Shown here: one piece after another, positions 8,861 through 17,195 of the stretch | Numbering within the stretch: the first letter of the stretch is position 1 | Layout: every line of letters starts with the position of its first letter | NCBI GenBank assembly: GCA_951813525.2 | Contig: CATOTJ020000003.1 | Location: forward strand, 62,001-126,000 | Source of the DNA: Thermohalobaculum sp951813525 | Lineage (GTDB): Bacteria; Pseudomonadota; Alphaproteobacteria; Rhodobacterales; Rhodobacteraceae | Direction of reading: 5' to 3' | DNA: 64,000 nucleotides | Made by a program: the position numbers and the translations under genes | Notes under the pieces: generated by a model | What the model saw: the letters and a program-made list of their open reading frames with translations, nothing else | What the model was told of the DNA's origin: nothing | Database searches by the model: none

Positions 8861-9664
8861 TTATTGTACCGGCGAGGCCAAAGGGTCCAGCAAGGTCCGG
8901 CCACCATCGACCGAGACGATCTGACCCGTGATATAGCTGGCATGGTCCGACGCCAGGAACAGAACGGTTTCAGCCGCCTCCTCGACATCGGCCAAACGGC
9001 CTAGCGGCGTGACACGGATCATATCGTCGCGCAGGCTTTCGTTTTCACGCATCGCGTCCTTCAGCCGATCGGTCAGGACCGAGCCGATTGCGACACCGTT
9101 CACCCTGATCCGTTCGGGCGCCAGACTGACCGCCATCGAACGGGTCAACTGATCAAGCGCCGCCGACGACACCGAAAGCGCGATCAGCCCCGCAACCGTC
9201 CTGCGCGCCGCGATCGAGCCGACATTTATGATCGTGCCGATCGCCGCACCATCCTCGGTGCGCTGTTCAATCATGCGCCGGGCAACGGCCTGGGACAGCA
9301 GAAACGGCGCCCTGACATTCTCGCCGAAGGCGTTGTCGAACACGTCACTGTCGATTTCCAGAAACGACCCCGGCGCACCGCCGAACTGGGCGGCGTTCAC
9401 CAGAATATCGATCCGGTCATAACGGTCGACGGTTGCTGCGATCAGGTTGGCCGTCCCTAATCGATCCTGAGTTTTATAGTTGAACCTCTTGCAGGTCCCT
9501 TCGCCATCGCCGGGCAGGTCGTCTGCACGTTGCGCGCTGCGCTCGCTGCAATCGGCCAACATGACATTGGCACCGGCTGCGACCATCCGGGCCGCGATGC
9601 TGCGGCCAAGATCCTGTGCGCCGCAGGTGACGATGGCCGTTTTGCCTTCAAGCGATATCGCCAT
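8861..9664 (-). CDS. SDR-fold protein lacking catalytic Tyr and Lys
   Basis: A 267-residue intact frame with the overall SDR fold: IVTCGAQDLG at the nucleotide-binding turn, NVGS carrying the usual Ser (about S150), and the terminal YITGQIVSVDGG. The YxxxK catalytic pair is replaced: LSVSS stands at 163-167 where YSASK is expected, giving Tyr-to-Leu and Lys-to-Ser. The Gly-rich turn has Cys for its first Gly, and NNAG is VNAAQ. Oxidoreductase activity is therefore unlikely; a binding or regulatory role, or early decay, is possible. The start at 9664 follows CGAGGAATACC. Confidence 0.75.
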   Translation of the reverse strand: MAISLEGKTAIVTCGAQDLGRSIAARMVAAGANVMLADCSERSAQRADDLPGDGEGTCKRFNYKTQDRLGTANLIAATVDRYDRIDILVNAAQFGGAPGSFLEIDSDVFDNAFGENVRAPFLLSQAVARRMIEQRTEDGAAIGTIINVGSIAARRTVAGLIALSVSSAALDQLTRSMAVSLAPERIRVNGVAIGSVLTDRLKDAMRENESLRDDMIRVTPLGRLADVEEAAETVLFLASDHASYITGQIVSVDGGRTLLDPLASPVQ

Positions 9665-9846
9665 GGTATTCCTCGTTTTATGACCTGCGACCATAGCAGG
9701 TGCATCGTGGCAGGCGAGACAAAACCAGAAACCACACTCAATCGGGTCAGAGGCGCACAATCGCCTCATTCCAGCGTTTAAATAGGATGACGGTTGCTGT
9801 TCTCTCACCGTAGAGTTGTGCATTCCGCAGTCCCGGAGGGTCCCTA

Positions 9847-11394
9847 TTGGCCGAAGTCCCGACCAACTCGACTGATGACCGTGCGCTGGCAACCGCGTCG
9901 CTAGAACGGACTCGAAATGCGGCGACGAACGATCAGGACGGGACGCTGATCCATATCGGTGGCGGCGTCTACCTGACCGCTGGGCATGTCCTCTACCAGT
10001 TTGTCAGCCCCGATACAGTGCGGTTTGCCGAAGACTACCGGATCGTCGCGGGCGACGGATTGGATAACCCGGTCACGACAATCATCGACAGCGCAGGTTT
10101 CGGCACGTCCTTCCACAACTTTGGCTGGGGCACCGTTGGCGGGCCGGATATGGCTGTGGTCTTTGCGGGCGATGCCGGGCTGGCGACACAGACGCTTTGG
10201 GCCGCCTCGGACCTGAACGGGCTTGGCGGTGATCTCGTCACTTTCGGTTATCCCGCGAACGCACCCTTTGACGGCAGCACTCAGGTGCAGATCGACGGAT
10301 CACTCGGCGCAAACGCCTATCAGACTGTCACGACCACGGATGGCGACGCGACGGTTCTGATTTCACAGCCCGGAATGCAGGTCGTCTCCGGGCAAAGCGG
10401 ATCGGGCGTCTGGCTGGATGCAGCCGGCGCCAATGCGGACCAGCAAAGCTTTCTGACGGGCATCGTCACGCTGGATTTGACCTTCAACGACGGCAGTAAG
10501 GGGACAGGGTTCGAACCGATTGCCGAGATATATGTGGCCCTCGCCGCGCTCCTCGACGCTCGCGGCTATGATCCCGACGATTTCGCCCGGCAGTATGTAA
10601 CGCTGTCCACGGCTGCGGGCAGCATCGAACTGGACGGCACATTCTTTAACGAAGACATCGTCGGTACTGCGGCAGACGACACGATCTCGGCGAGTGGCGG
10701 GGACGATTTGGTCACCGGCGGCGGCGGCGCAGACACAATCAGCGACGGCACCGGGATCGACACGCTTTATGGCGGGATCGGCGGGCCAACCAGCAATGCC
10801 GATACATTCAGAATGTCCGCCGACAACCGGTCCGACAAGATTTTTGACTTTCAGGACGGTATAGATGTCATCGATATCACCGCATGGGGCGCTCAAGGCA
10901 TCGGCGATCTCACGCTGTCCGATCACGGCTCGGGCCGCGTGATATTGCGCCATGGGCGCGAGGCGATTGTCATCGACGATGGTGCGCGCGGGTTGCGCGC
11001 TGCCGACTTGGACACGGCGGATTTCATATTTACCGCTGGCGGCACGCCGGACCCGGTGGTCGGCACAGACGGGCGCGACCTGCTTTACGGCACTGATGCG
11101 GGCGAGGTCCTGCGCGATCTGGGCGGGGTTGACCGGATCTACGGGCGCGGCGGTGCCGACACATTTGAAATGGCGCTGGACGGGGTCGCCGACCAGATCC
11201 GCGATTTCGAAGATGGGCTGGACGTGATCGACATCGCTGCCTGGGGCGCCACCGGCATGGCAGACCTGACCATTGCCGCGCACAGCGCAGGCCGGGTGCG
11301 GGTACTCTATCAGGACGAAGTCCTCGTTCTGACCGGACATGACGGCGATCTTCTGACGACCGAATTAGACGCCAGCGATTTTATCTTTGCGTGA
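9847..11394 (+). CDS. RTX trypsin-like serine protease, type I secreted
   Basis: A 515-residue protein starting at a TTG, chosen because CGGAGGG lies 6 bp upstream and there is no ATG before residue 100. An S1-like protease domain shows the triad His47 (LTAGH), Asp101 (GGPDMAVV) and Ser184 (SGQSGSG). Glycine/aspartate calcium-binding nonapeptides follow (GTAADDTISASGGDD, GGGGADTI). Two copies of an ~80-residue module then occur, each with an ADTF...D-x-I-D-I-x-A-W-G core and ending DFIF. There is no N-terminal signal peptide, as expected for type I secretion by a C-terminal signal. No ABC exporter or TolC-like gene is in the window. The same module occurs in the twin RTX genes at 24-26 kb. 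Confidence 0.85.
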   Translation: MAEVPTNSTDDRALATASLERTRNAATNDQDGTLIHIGGGVYLTAGHVLYQFVSPDTVRFAEDYRIVAGDGLDNPVTTIIDSAGFGTSFHNFGWGTVGGPDMAVVFAGDAGLATQTLWAASDLNGLGGDLVTFGYPANAPFDGSTQVQIDGSLGANAYQTVTTTDGDATVLISQPGMQVVSGQSGSGVWLDAAGANADQQSFLTGIVTLDLTFNDGSKGTGFEPIAEIYVALAALLDARGYDPDDFARQYVTLSTAAGSIELDGTFFNEDIVGTAADDTISASGGDDLVTGGGGADTISDGTGIDTLYGGIGGPTSNADTFRMSADNRSDKIFDFQDGIDVIDITAWGAQGIGDLTLSDHGSGRVILRHGREAIVIDDGARGLRAADLDTADFIFTAGGTPDPVVGTDGRDLLYGTDAGEVLRDLGGVDRIYGRGGADTFEMALDGVADQIRDFEDGLDVIDIAAWGATGMADLTIAAHSAGRVRVLYQDEVLVLTGHDGDLLTTELDASDFIFA

Positions 11395-11461
11395 CGGACC
11401 ACACCGGGTTTGACAGCCGGGCAGGCAACGGGTTTCTTCGAGTTCGATCGAGGAGAGACCC

Positions 11462-13087
11462 ATGACAGACGCTTATAATCGCGACCTGGACCGCAACACC
11501 GCAAACCATCAGCCTCTGACACCGCTGAGTTTCCTGGCAAGGTCTGCCGCTGTCTTTCCCGAAAAGCTGGCAGTCGTCCACGGCCCGGTGCGCCGGAACT
11601 ACGCAGATTTCTATGCCCGATGCCGCCAACTGGCCAGTGCGCTGCAGGGTGCCGGGGTCAAGCGGGGCGATACCGTTTCCGCGCTGTTGTTGAACACGCC
11701 GCCAATGCTCGAGGCGCACTACGGCGTGCCGATGATGGGCGCCGTTCTCAACGCGCTGAACACCCGCCTGGACCCAGCCGGAATTGCCTTTATCCTGGAC
11801 CATGCCGAAGCGAAATTTGCGTTGGTAGACAGCGAGTTGGCGCCATTAATGAGCGAAGCGCTGGAGCAGATGAACGGGCCGCGCCCGCAGGTTGTCGAAT
11901 ATACCGACCCCGCCGTCGACATTCCGGCCACCGGACTTGGGACCGACTATGAAACCTTCATCGCCGACGGCGATGCAACCTACGAATGGCGTATGCCGGA
12001 CGACGAATGGGATGCGATCTCGCTGAACTATACATCCGGCACCACGGGCAACCCGAAGGGCGTGGTTTACCATCATCGCGGCGCCTACTTACTCGCCACC
12101 GGCAATGTCGTGCACACCGCCATGCCCGGCAGCGCCGTCTACCTTTGGACGCTGCCCATGTTCCACTGCAATGGCTGGTGTTTTCCCTGGTCGATCAGCC
12201 TGGTCGGCGGCACCCATATCTGCCTGCGCGCCGTGCGGGCGGGCGACATTTTCCGCCTGATTGACGAAGAAGACGTCACCCATATGTGCGGTGCGCCGAT
12301 TGTCATGTCGACGCTTCTGGCCGCGCCTGACAACGAGAAACGCGATCTTGTCCGTCCGATCCGGTTCCTGACCGCCGGTGCCCCGCCGCCCGCGGCGGTT
12401 CTGGGTCAGATGAAGGAAGCAGGCTTCGACGTCACCCATGTCTATGGGCTGACCGAGGTTTACGGCCCTGCCGTGATCAATGACTGGAAGCCCGAATGGG
12501 ACGCCCTGCCCCCCGCCGAGCAGGCCGAGATGAAGGCCCGCCAAGGCGTCAACTATCAGCAACTGGAAGGCATCGACGTCATGGATGCCGAAACCATGAC
12601 CCCCGTGCCGCGCGATGGCGAGACCATCGGCGAAATCATGTTGCGCGGCAATGTGGTGATGAAAGGCTATCTGAAGAACCCAAAGGCCACCGCCGAGGCG
12701 TTCGAAGGCGGCTGGTTCCATTCGGGCGATCTGGCTGTGATGCATCCGGACGGCTATGTCCAGATCAAGGACCGCGCCAAGGATGTCATCATCTCGGGCG
12801 GCGAGAACATATCGTCGATCGAGGTTGAAGACGTGCTGTTCAAACATCCGGCTGTGGCCATGGCCGCGGTTGTTGCCAAAGCAGACGAAAAATGGGGCGA
12901 GACGCCCTGCGCATTTGTGGAAGTCAAACCGGGCGCGTCGGTGACAGACCAGGAATTGATACAATTCTGCCGGGACAACCTGGCCCGCTTCAAATGCCCT
13001 CGCCATGTCGTGTTTGGTGAATTGCCAAAAACATCAACGGGTAAGGTGCAAAAGTTCGAGCTTCGCGCGAGAACGGACGCGATCTAA
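11462..13087 (+). CDS. Acyl-CoA synthetase (AMP-forming), DmdB-like group
   Basis: A 541-residue ANL-superfamily ligase. The P-loop YTSGTTGNPKG is at 190-200, TLPMFHCNGW follows, then YGLTE, the hinge region with GDLAVMHPDGYVQIKDRAKD, and the catalytic Lys in PKTSTGKVQK. It activates a carboxylic acid to its CoA thioester via an acyl-adenylate. It resembles the medium-chain/methylmercaptopropionate-CoA ligase (DmdB) group common in marine Rhodobacterales, but DmdC and DmdD are not adjacent, so the substrate stays open. The start follows GAGGAGAGACCC. It lies 67 bp after the RTX protease gene; I see no functional tie. Confidence 0.85.
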   Translation: MTDAYNRDLDRNTANHQPLTPLSFLARSAAVFPEKLAVVHGPVRRNYADFYARCRQLASALQGAGVKRGDTVSALLLNTPPMLEAHYGVPMMGAVLNALNTRLDPAGIAFILDHAEAKFALVDSELAPLMSEALEQMNGPRPQVVEYTDPAVDIPATGLGTDYETFIADGDATYEWRMPDDEWDAISLNYTSGTTGNPKGVVYHHRGAYLLATGNVVHTAMPGSAVYLWTLPMFHCNGWCFPWSISLVGGTHICLRAVRAGDIFRLIDEEDVTHMCGAPIVMSTLLAAPDNEKRDLVRPIRFLTAGAPPPAAVLGQMKEAGFDVTHVYGLTEVYGPAVINDWKPEWDALPPAEQAEMKARQGVNYQQLEGIDVMDAETMTPVPRDGETIGEIMLRGNVVMKGYLKNPKATAEAFEGGWFHSGDLAVMHPDGYVQIKDRAKDVIISGGENISSIEVEDVLFKHPAVAMAAVVAKADEKWGETPCAFVEVKPGASVTDQELIQFCRDNLARFKCPRHVVFGELPKTSTGKVQKFELRARTDAI

Positions 13088-13103
13088 ACCTTCGCCGGTC
13101 TCA

Positions 13104-13185
13104 CCGGGCGGGCCTTGGCCCGCACTTGACCCATAAGGCGGGCCAAGGCCCGCCGTTGACCCGTAAGGCGTGCCAAGGCCCGCCC
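13104..13185. repeat. Tandem GC-rich palindromes, REP/terminator-like
   Basis: Between two convergent genes lie one inverted unit (GGGCGGGCCTTGGCCCGC, starting about 13105) and two direct 30-bp copies at 13126-13155 and 13156-13185. Each direct copy starts TTGACCC and contains GGCGGGCC-AA-GGCCCGCC or a one-base variant. Each unit can fold into a stable hairpin, and adjacent units can also pair with each other. The location suggests bidirectional termination or a REP-like dispersed element. Confidence 0.75.
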
Positions 13186-13201
13186 TACGAATGCTCGAAA
13201 G

Positions 13202-13525
13202 TCAGGCCTCGTCCATCAGCTGGCCCTTGGCCGTGGCCATCAACTGGCTCATTTTGGCACGGATATCGTCCTCGGACACATTCGCACCTTTCGCTGAAAG
13301 ATCGCCCGAGACTTTACGATAGACATCTTCGTCGCCGGCTTCCTCGAAGTCCGCCGCAATGACTTCCTTGGCATAGGCTTCGGCATCGTCGCCGGTCAGG
13401 CCCATCTTGTCAGCGGCCCAAAGGCCCAGCAATTTGTTGCGCCGTGCTTCGGCCTTGAACTGCATTTCAGCATCGTGGGCGAACTTGCGTTCAAAGCCCT
13501 TTTCACGGTCGTCCATCGTGCTCAT
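13202..13525 (-). CDS. F1F0-ATPase inhibitor zeta subunit (DUF1476)
   Basis: A 107-residue protein matching the alphaproteobacterial DUF1476 family, whose Paracoccus member is the zeta inhibitor of F1-ATPase. The N-terminal DDREKGFERKFAHDAEMQFK is the conserved inhibitory helix, followed by a four-helix globular part (LLGLWAADKMGLTG...). In Paracoccus the N-terminus inserts at a catalytic alpha/beta interface to block ATP hydrolysis. The gene stands alone, divergent from purC, as in many Rhodobacterales. The start may be 13525 or the second Met four codons later. Confidence 0.85.
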   Translation of the reverse strand: MSTMDDREKGFERKFAHDAEMQFKAEARRNKLLGLWAADKMGLTGDDAEAYAKEVIAADFEEAGDEDVYRKVSGDLSAKGANVSEDDIRAKMSQLMATAKGQLMDEA

Positions 13526-13657
13526 GGGTGCTCTCCTGCCTTAGGCTGTCTGTTGAGGCTGATATAGGGGCTGCGGGCGGCGCGCTGCAAGATACAAGAC
13601 AGCGCAGGCGCACGCGTCTTGGCAAAGGGATAGACGCTCTTTATATGCGGCTCTTCC

Positions 13658-13681
13658 GGGCGCCACCGTGGGGAGGCGCCC
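13658..13681 (+). promoter_or_regulatory. Hairpin in the purC 5' leader
   Basis: GGGCGCC-N10-GGCGCCC forms a perfect 7-bp stem, about 7 bp before the GGAG ribosome-binding site of purC. The upstream gene is divergent, so this is not its terminator. It may stabilise or regulate the purC leader; no known riboswitch fold is recognised. Confidence 0.4.
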
Positions 13682-13702
13682 CTGATCTATTGGAGATGCG
13701 AA

Positions 13703-14464
13703 ATGGCGCGCCGCAGGATGGTGTACGAGGGCAAGGCCAAGATCCTTTACGAAGGACCCGAGCCGGGCACTTTGGTCCAATATTTCAAAGACGATGCGAC
13801 CGCTTTCAACGCCCAGAAGAAGGACGTGATCGACGGCAAGGGCGTGCTGAACAACCGGATCTCTGAACACATCATGCAGGCACTGACCGGGATCGGCGTG
13901 CCGAATCACTTTATCCGCCGCCTGAACATGCGCGAGCAACTGATCCGCGCCGTCGAAATCGTGCCGCTGGAGGTGATCGTTCGCAACGTAGCCGCCGGAA
14001 CGCTGTCCAAACGGCTGGGGATCGAAGAAGGCACGCCGCTGCCACGCCCGATCATCGAGTTTTGCCTGAAAGACGACGCGCTGGGCGATCCGTTGGTGAC
14101 GGAAGAACACATCATCGCCTTCAACTGGGCCAATCAGCAGGACCTGGACGACATCGTTGCACTGGCGCTGCGGGTAAACGACTTTCTCTCGGGCCTCTTC
14201 ATGGGTGTCGGCATCAAACTGGTCGACTTCAAGATCGAGTGCGGACGCATCTTCGAGGGCGATTTCCAGCGCATCATCGTGGCCGACGAGATCAGCCCGG
14301 ATAGCTGCCGTCTGTGGGACGTGAAGACCGGCGAAAAGCTGGACAAGGACGTCTTCCGCCGCGATCTCGGTTCGCTGTCCGATGCCTATACGGAAGTTGC
14401 ACGTCGGCTTGGCATCATGCCGGAAAACGGCGGCGCTAAGACGGGCCCGAAACTGGTGCACTGA
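13703..14464 (+). CDS. purC: SAICAR synthetase
   Basis: A 253-residue phosphoribosylaminoimidazole-succinocarboxamide synthase of standard bacterial length. The ATP-binding N-terminus is MVYEGKAKILYE. NRISEHIMQAL, VRNVAAGTLSKRLGIEEG and KLVDFKIECGR are conserved PurC segments. It joins aspartate to CAIR in de novo purine synthesis. The start follows GGAGATGCGAA. purS, purQ and purL lie downstream on the same strand, separated by membrane-protein genes. Confidence 0.97.
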   Translation: MARRRMVYEGKAKILYEGPEPGTLVQYFKDDATAFNAQKKDVIDGKGVLNNRISEHIMQALTGIGVPNHFIRRLNMREQLIRAVEIVPLEVIVRNVAAGTLSKRLGIEEGTPLPRPIIEFCLKDDALGDPLVTEEHIIAFNWANQQDLDDIVALALRVNDFLSGLFMGVGIKLVDFKIECGRIFEGDFQRIIVADEISPDSCRLWDVKTGEKLDKDVFRRDLGSLSDAYTEVARRLGIMPENGGAKTGPKLVH

Positions 14465-14479
14465 CGGCAGGGCAAGGCG

Positions 14480-14926
14480 ATGAACACCATTGTTCGCTTT
14501 GTCCCTTATGCCGTTATCGCGCTTGGCCTTTTCTTCATCACCATCGGCGTAGTTGATCTGGCAGGAACGCTCAAATTCCGTCTCTCCGCCAATACGGCGA
14601 TGGCCGAAATCATCCGGATCGATGTCGAAAAGGTCCAGGCCGAGGAAGATCACCGGACGATCGATACCTACCGTCCGGTCGTTCAGTACACCGACGCAGG
14701 CGGCACGGTGCGCCAGGCAACATCGCCCATTGCCAGCCAGCAATACGCCTTCGACCCGGGCGACGAGGTCCAGATTTACTATGACCCACATGCCCCTGGC
14801 GACATTCGAATTGCGGGATTTATCAGCAGCTTCCTCTTTCCGCTGGTGCTGACAATCATGGGCCTATTCACCATCGCGATGGCATCCGTCGCACGCTGGG
14901 CCATCCGCGGCGACAAGCCCGGCTGA
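14480..14926 (+). CDS. DUF3592 membrane protein (first of two)
   Basis: A 148-residue protein with one hydrophobic helix at each end (about residues 8-29 and 112-135). Between them is a soluble beta-rich domain of DUF3592 type; FDPGDEVQIYYDPHAPGDIRI is the characteristic end of the family. The function is unknown. It starts 15 bp after purC. A second DUF3592 protein follows, so the two may work together or be an old tandem duplication. Confidence 0.75.
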   Translation: MNTIVRFVPYAVIALGLFFITIGVVDLAGTLKFRLSANTAMAEIIRIDVEKVQAEEDHRTIDTYRPVVQYTDAGGTVRQATSPIASQQYAFDPGDEVQIYYDPHAPGDIRIAGFISSFLFPLVLTIMGLFTIAMASVARWAIRGDKPG

Positions 14927-15018
14927 TCGTTGCCCCCGTCCTGCAAACGGCTCGTTATGCGCCGCCCAAGCAGTCGTCATTTGTGATAGAATGGTGCCGG
15001 AATGCGAGAGGGCGCATC

Positions 15019-15453
15019 ATGGATGGCGGTTGGGAAACCTATCTGATCTATTTCATGCTGGGGGTATTGCCCTGGCTCTTTGTCGCCATCGGCGGCTGGC
15101 TCTTGTGGTCGGCACATACCTTCATGAAAAAAGCCGTCCCAACCCGGGGCATCGTCGTGAATGTAAAGCGCAAGATATCCAGCAGCTCATCGGAAAATTC
15201 CTCGGGACCCACAACGACTTATTGCCCGGTCTTCGAGTTTTCAACGCCGGACGGAGACACCCGCCAGGCGGAAACATTTCTCTATTCGACCAGCTACAAT
15301 TTCGAGATCGGATCGCTGCACGATATCCTGGTGGACCCGGCGGGCGGCAAAGCCCGAATGCCGGGCTTCATGATCTATGGCTTTGGCGCAATATTCGCCG
15401 GAATCGGCCTGCTGTTCGGCATTGTCGGCATCTTTGCCCTTGGCGCCATGTAA
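15019..15453 (+). CDS. DUF3592 membrane protein (second of two)
   Basis: A 144-residue protein with the same plan as its upstream neighbour: an N-terminal helix (LIYFMLGVLPWLFVAIGGWLL), a soluble domain containing PVFEFSTPDGDTRQAE, and a C-terminal helix. Identity with the neighbour looks low. The start at 15019 is preferred over an in-frame GTG at 14983 because GAGAGGG sits 6 bp before this ATG. The Ser-rich stretch after VKRK is a local peculiarity. Function unknown. Confidence 0.7.
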   Translation: MDGGWETYLIYFMLGVLPWLFVAIGGWLLWSAHTFMKKAVPTRGIVVNVKRKISSSSSENSSGPTTTYCPVFEFSTPDGDTRQAETFLYSTSYNFEIGSLHDILVDPAGGKARMPGFMIYGFGAIFAGIGLLFGIVGIFALGAM

Positions 15454-15495
15454 GCTTGTGCTACCTGTCGCGAAGGTATTGTAAGGCAGGCAAAA

Positions 15496-16191
15496 ATGGC
15501 AGATGACGGCGCGGCAGATAAAGGCATAGAATTCTCCCGGCAGATCGACGGGTATTGCGAGCGCACTTCGCCCGAGTTTTGGTCGGAACCGATCAACGCG
15601 ATCACCAACGGCGCCTTCCTGATTGCCGCCGGGATTGCCTTTATCCTCGCCCTGCGGTCCGGGCGCATGGACGGGCCTGTGATCTGGCTGATTGTTTTGA
15701 TGACGATGATCGGCATCGGGTCGTTCCTGTTCCACACATTTGCGACGGTCTGGGCTGCAATTGCCGATACCGCACCAATCGCAGTCTTTATCCTCAGCTA
15801 TTTCACAATCTCGATGCGGTACTTCGCCGGATACAGCTGGGGCTGGTCGGCCTTGCTGACGGTTGTGTTCATCGCGGTTCTGGTCGGGATGTCAGGGGTC
15901 TTGAACCCGCTGCTCCGTGATTTGATCGGCGGCTCGGTCAGCTACATGCCCGCCTTGTTGTCACTGCTGGCACTCGGTTTGTGGCTGCGCTCTCGATCAC
16001 ATCCGGCTGGTAATTGGCTGATCGCGGTTGCGATCCTTTTCACCGCGTCCCTGACATCGCGGGCGCTGGATCTGCCGCTTTGCGAAGGGCTGCCGCACGG
16101 CACCCATTGGCTGTGGCATATTCTGAACGGCGCGGTTCTGGGTACATTGACGGTCGCGTTGATCCGTCACGGGGAGGTCCGCCGCGCTTGA
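15496..16191 (+). CDS. Ceramidase-domain (CREST) membrane protein
   Basis: A 231-residue protein with about six or seven transmembrane helices. YCERTSPEFWSEPINAITN near the N-terminus is the signature of the alkaline-ceramidase family (PF05875). Putative zinc-binding histidines occur in SFLFHT and GTHWLWH. Family members hydrolyse amide bonds of sphingolipids; bacterial homologues are mostly untested and could act on other amide-linked lipids such as ornithine lipids. It lies between the DUF3592 pair and purS. The function in this organism is inferred only from the fold. Confidence 0.75.
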   Translation: MADDGAADKGIEFSRQIDGYCERTSPEFWSEPINAITNGAFLIAAGIAFILALRSGRMDGPVIWLIVLMTMIGIGSFLFHTFATVWAAIADTAPIAVFILSYFTISMRYFAGYSWGWSALLTVVFIAVLVGMSGVLNPLLRDLIGGSVSYMPALLSLLALGLWLRSRSHPAGNWLIAVAILFTASLTSRALDLPLCEGLPHGTHWLWHILNGAVLGTLTVALIRHGEVRRA

Positions 16192-16249
16192 AGACCGGTG
16201 GGCTGCCCCCTAGAAGGGGCGCGAACATCAGCCCTGCCAAGGAGCGACC

Positions 16250-16489
16250 ATGAAAGCGCGTGTCCATGTCACCCTGAAACCCGGCGTTCTGGACCCGCAG
16301 GGCCAGGCAATCCAACACGCTCTTGGCTCGTTGGGTTTTGACGGCGTCCAGGATGTCCGTCAGGGCAAGGTTATCGAACTGGACCTGAGCGAAACCGACC
16401 GGGCAGCGGCTGAAGCCGCCGTTGCCGAGATGTGCGAAAAGCTGCTCGCAAACACCGTGATCGAAAATTATCGCGTCGAGATAGCTTGA
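16250..16489 (+). CDS. purS: FGAM synthase subunit PurS
   Basis: A 79-residue protein of exactly the expected size, starting MKARVHVTLKPGVLDPQGQ with the typical GFDGVQDVRQGKVIELDL. PurS dimers bridge PurQ and the small-type PurL in formylglycinamidine ribonucleotide synthase. The ATG follows CAAGGAGCGACC. A CCCC/GGGG hairpin at 16205-16220 separates it from the ceramidase-like gene. purQ follows after 13 bp. Confidence 0.95.
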   Translation: MKARVHVTLKPGVLDPQGQAIQHALGSLGFDGVQDVRQGKVIELDLSETDRAAAEAAVAEMCEKLLANTVIENYRVEIA

Positions 16490-16502
16490 TCTGGGGGGCA
16501 CC

Positions 16503-17195
16503 ATGAAATCCGCTGTAATCGTATTTCCCGGATCGAACTGCGACCGCGACATGGCCGTCGCGCTCGAACAGGCAACAGGCCGCCCCGCGTCAATGGTCTG
16601 GCACAAGGACGCGGCACTGCCGGGCGGGCTGGACTTGGTCGCAATCCCGGGCGGGTTTTCGTTCGGTGACTATCTGCGCTGCGGCGCCATCGGTGCGCGC
16701 TCGCCGATCATATCGGCAGTCGCCGATTTTGCCGCGCGCGGCGGCTTGGTTCTGGGCGTCTGCAACGGGTTTCAGGTCTTGACCGAATCCGGGCTTCTCC
16801 CTGGCGTCCTGATGCAGAATGCCGGGCTGAAATTCGTCTGCCGCGATGTGCATCTGCGTGTCGCGACCACAAACAGCCCGTTCACGAACAGGTACGGCAA
16901 CCAGGGCGTCATCCGCATCCCCGTCGCCCACCATGAAGGCAACTATATTGCCGACGAAGACACATTGGCGATGCTGGCCGACCAGGACCGGATCGCATTC
17001 ACTTATTGCCAACGGAACGGCAGCAAGGGCGGCAACCCGAACGGCGCGATGGCAGACATCGCCGGCATATTGAGCGACAATCGCCGGGTCCTGGGAATGA
17101 TGCCGCATCCCGAACGCCTCAGCGACCCGGTCCTGGGCGGCAATGACGGCGCCCGTCTGTTCCAAAGCCTGATCCAAGCGATGGAGACCGCATGA
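16503..17195 (+). CDS. purQ: FGAM synthase glutaminase subunit PurQ
   Basis: A 230-residue class I glutamine amidotransferase. The nucleophile Cys is in GVCNGFQVL, the oxyanion region in IPGGFSFGDYLR, and the His-Glu of the triad in MPHPER. It supplies ammonia to PurL through PurS. It starts 13 bp after purS, with GGGGGCACC upstream. Its stop overlaps the start of the lipoprotein gene by 4 bp. Confidence 0.96.
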   Translation: MKSAVIVFPGSNCDRDMAVALEQATGRPASMVWHKDAALPGGLDLVAIPGGFSFGDYLRCGAIGARSPIISAVADFAARGGLVLGVCNGFQVLTESGLLPGVLMQNAGLKFVCRDVHLRVATTNSPFTNRYGNQGVIRIPVAHHEGNYIADEDTLAMLADQDRIAFTYCQRNGSKGGNPNGAMADIAGILSDNRRVLGMMPHPERLSDPVLGGNDGARLFQSLIQAMETA

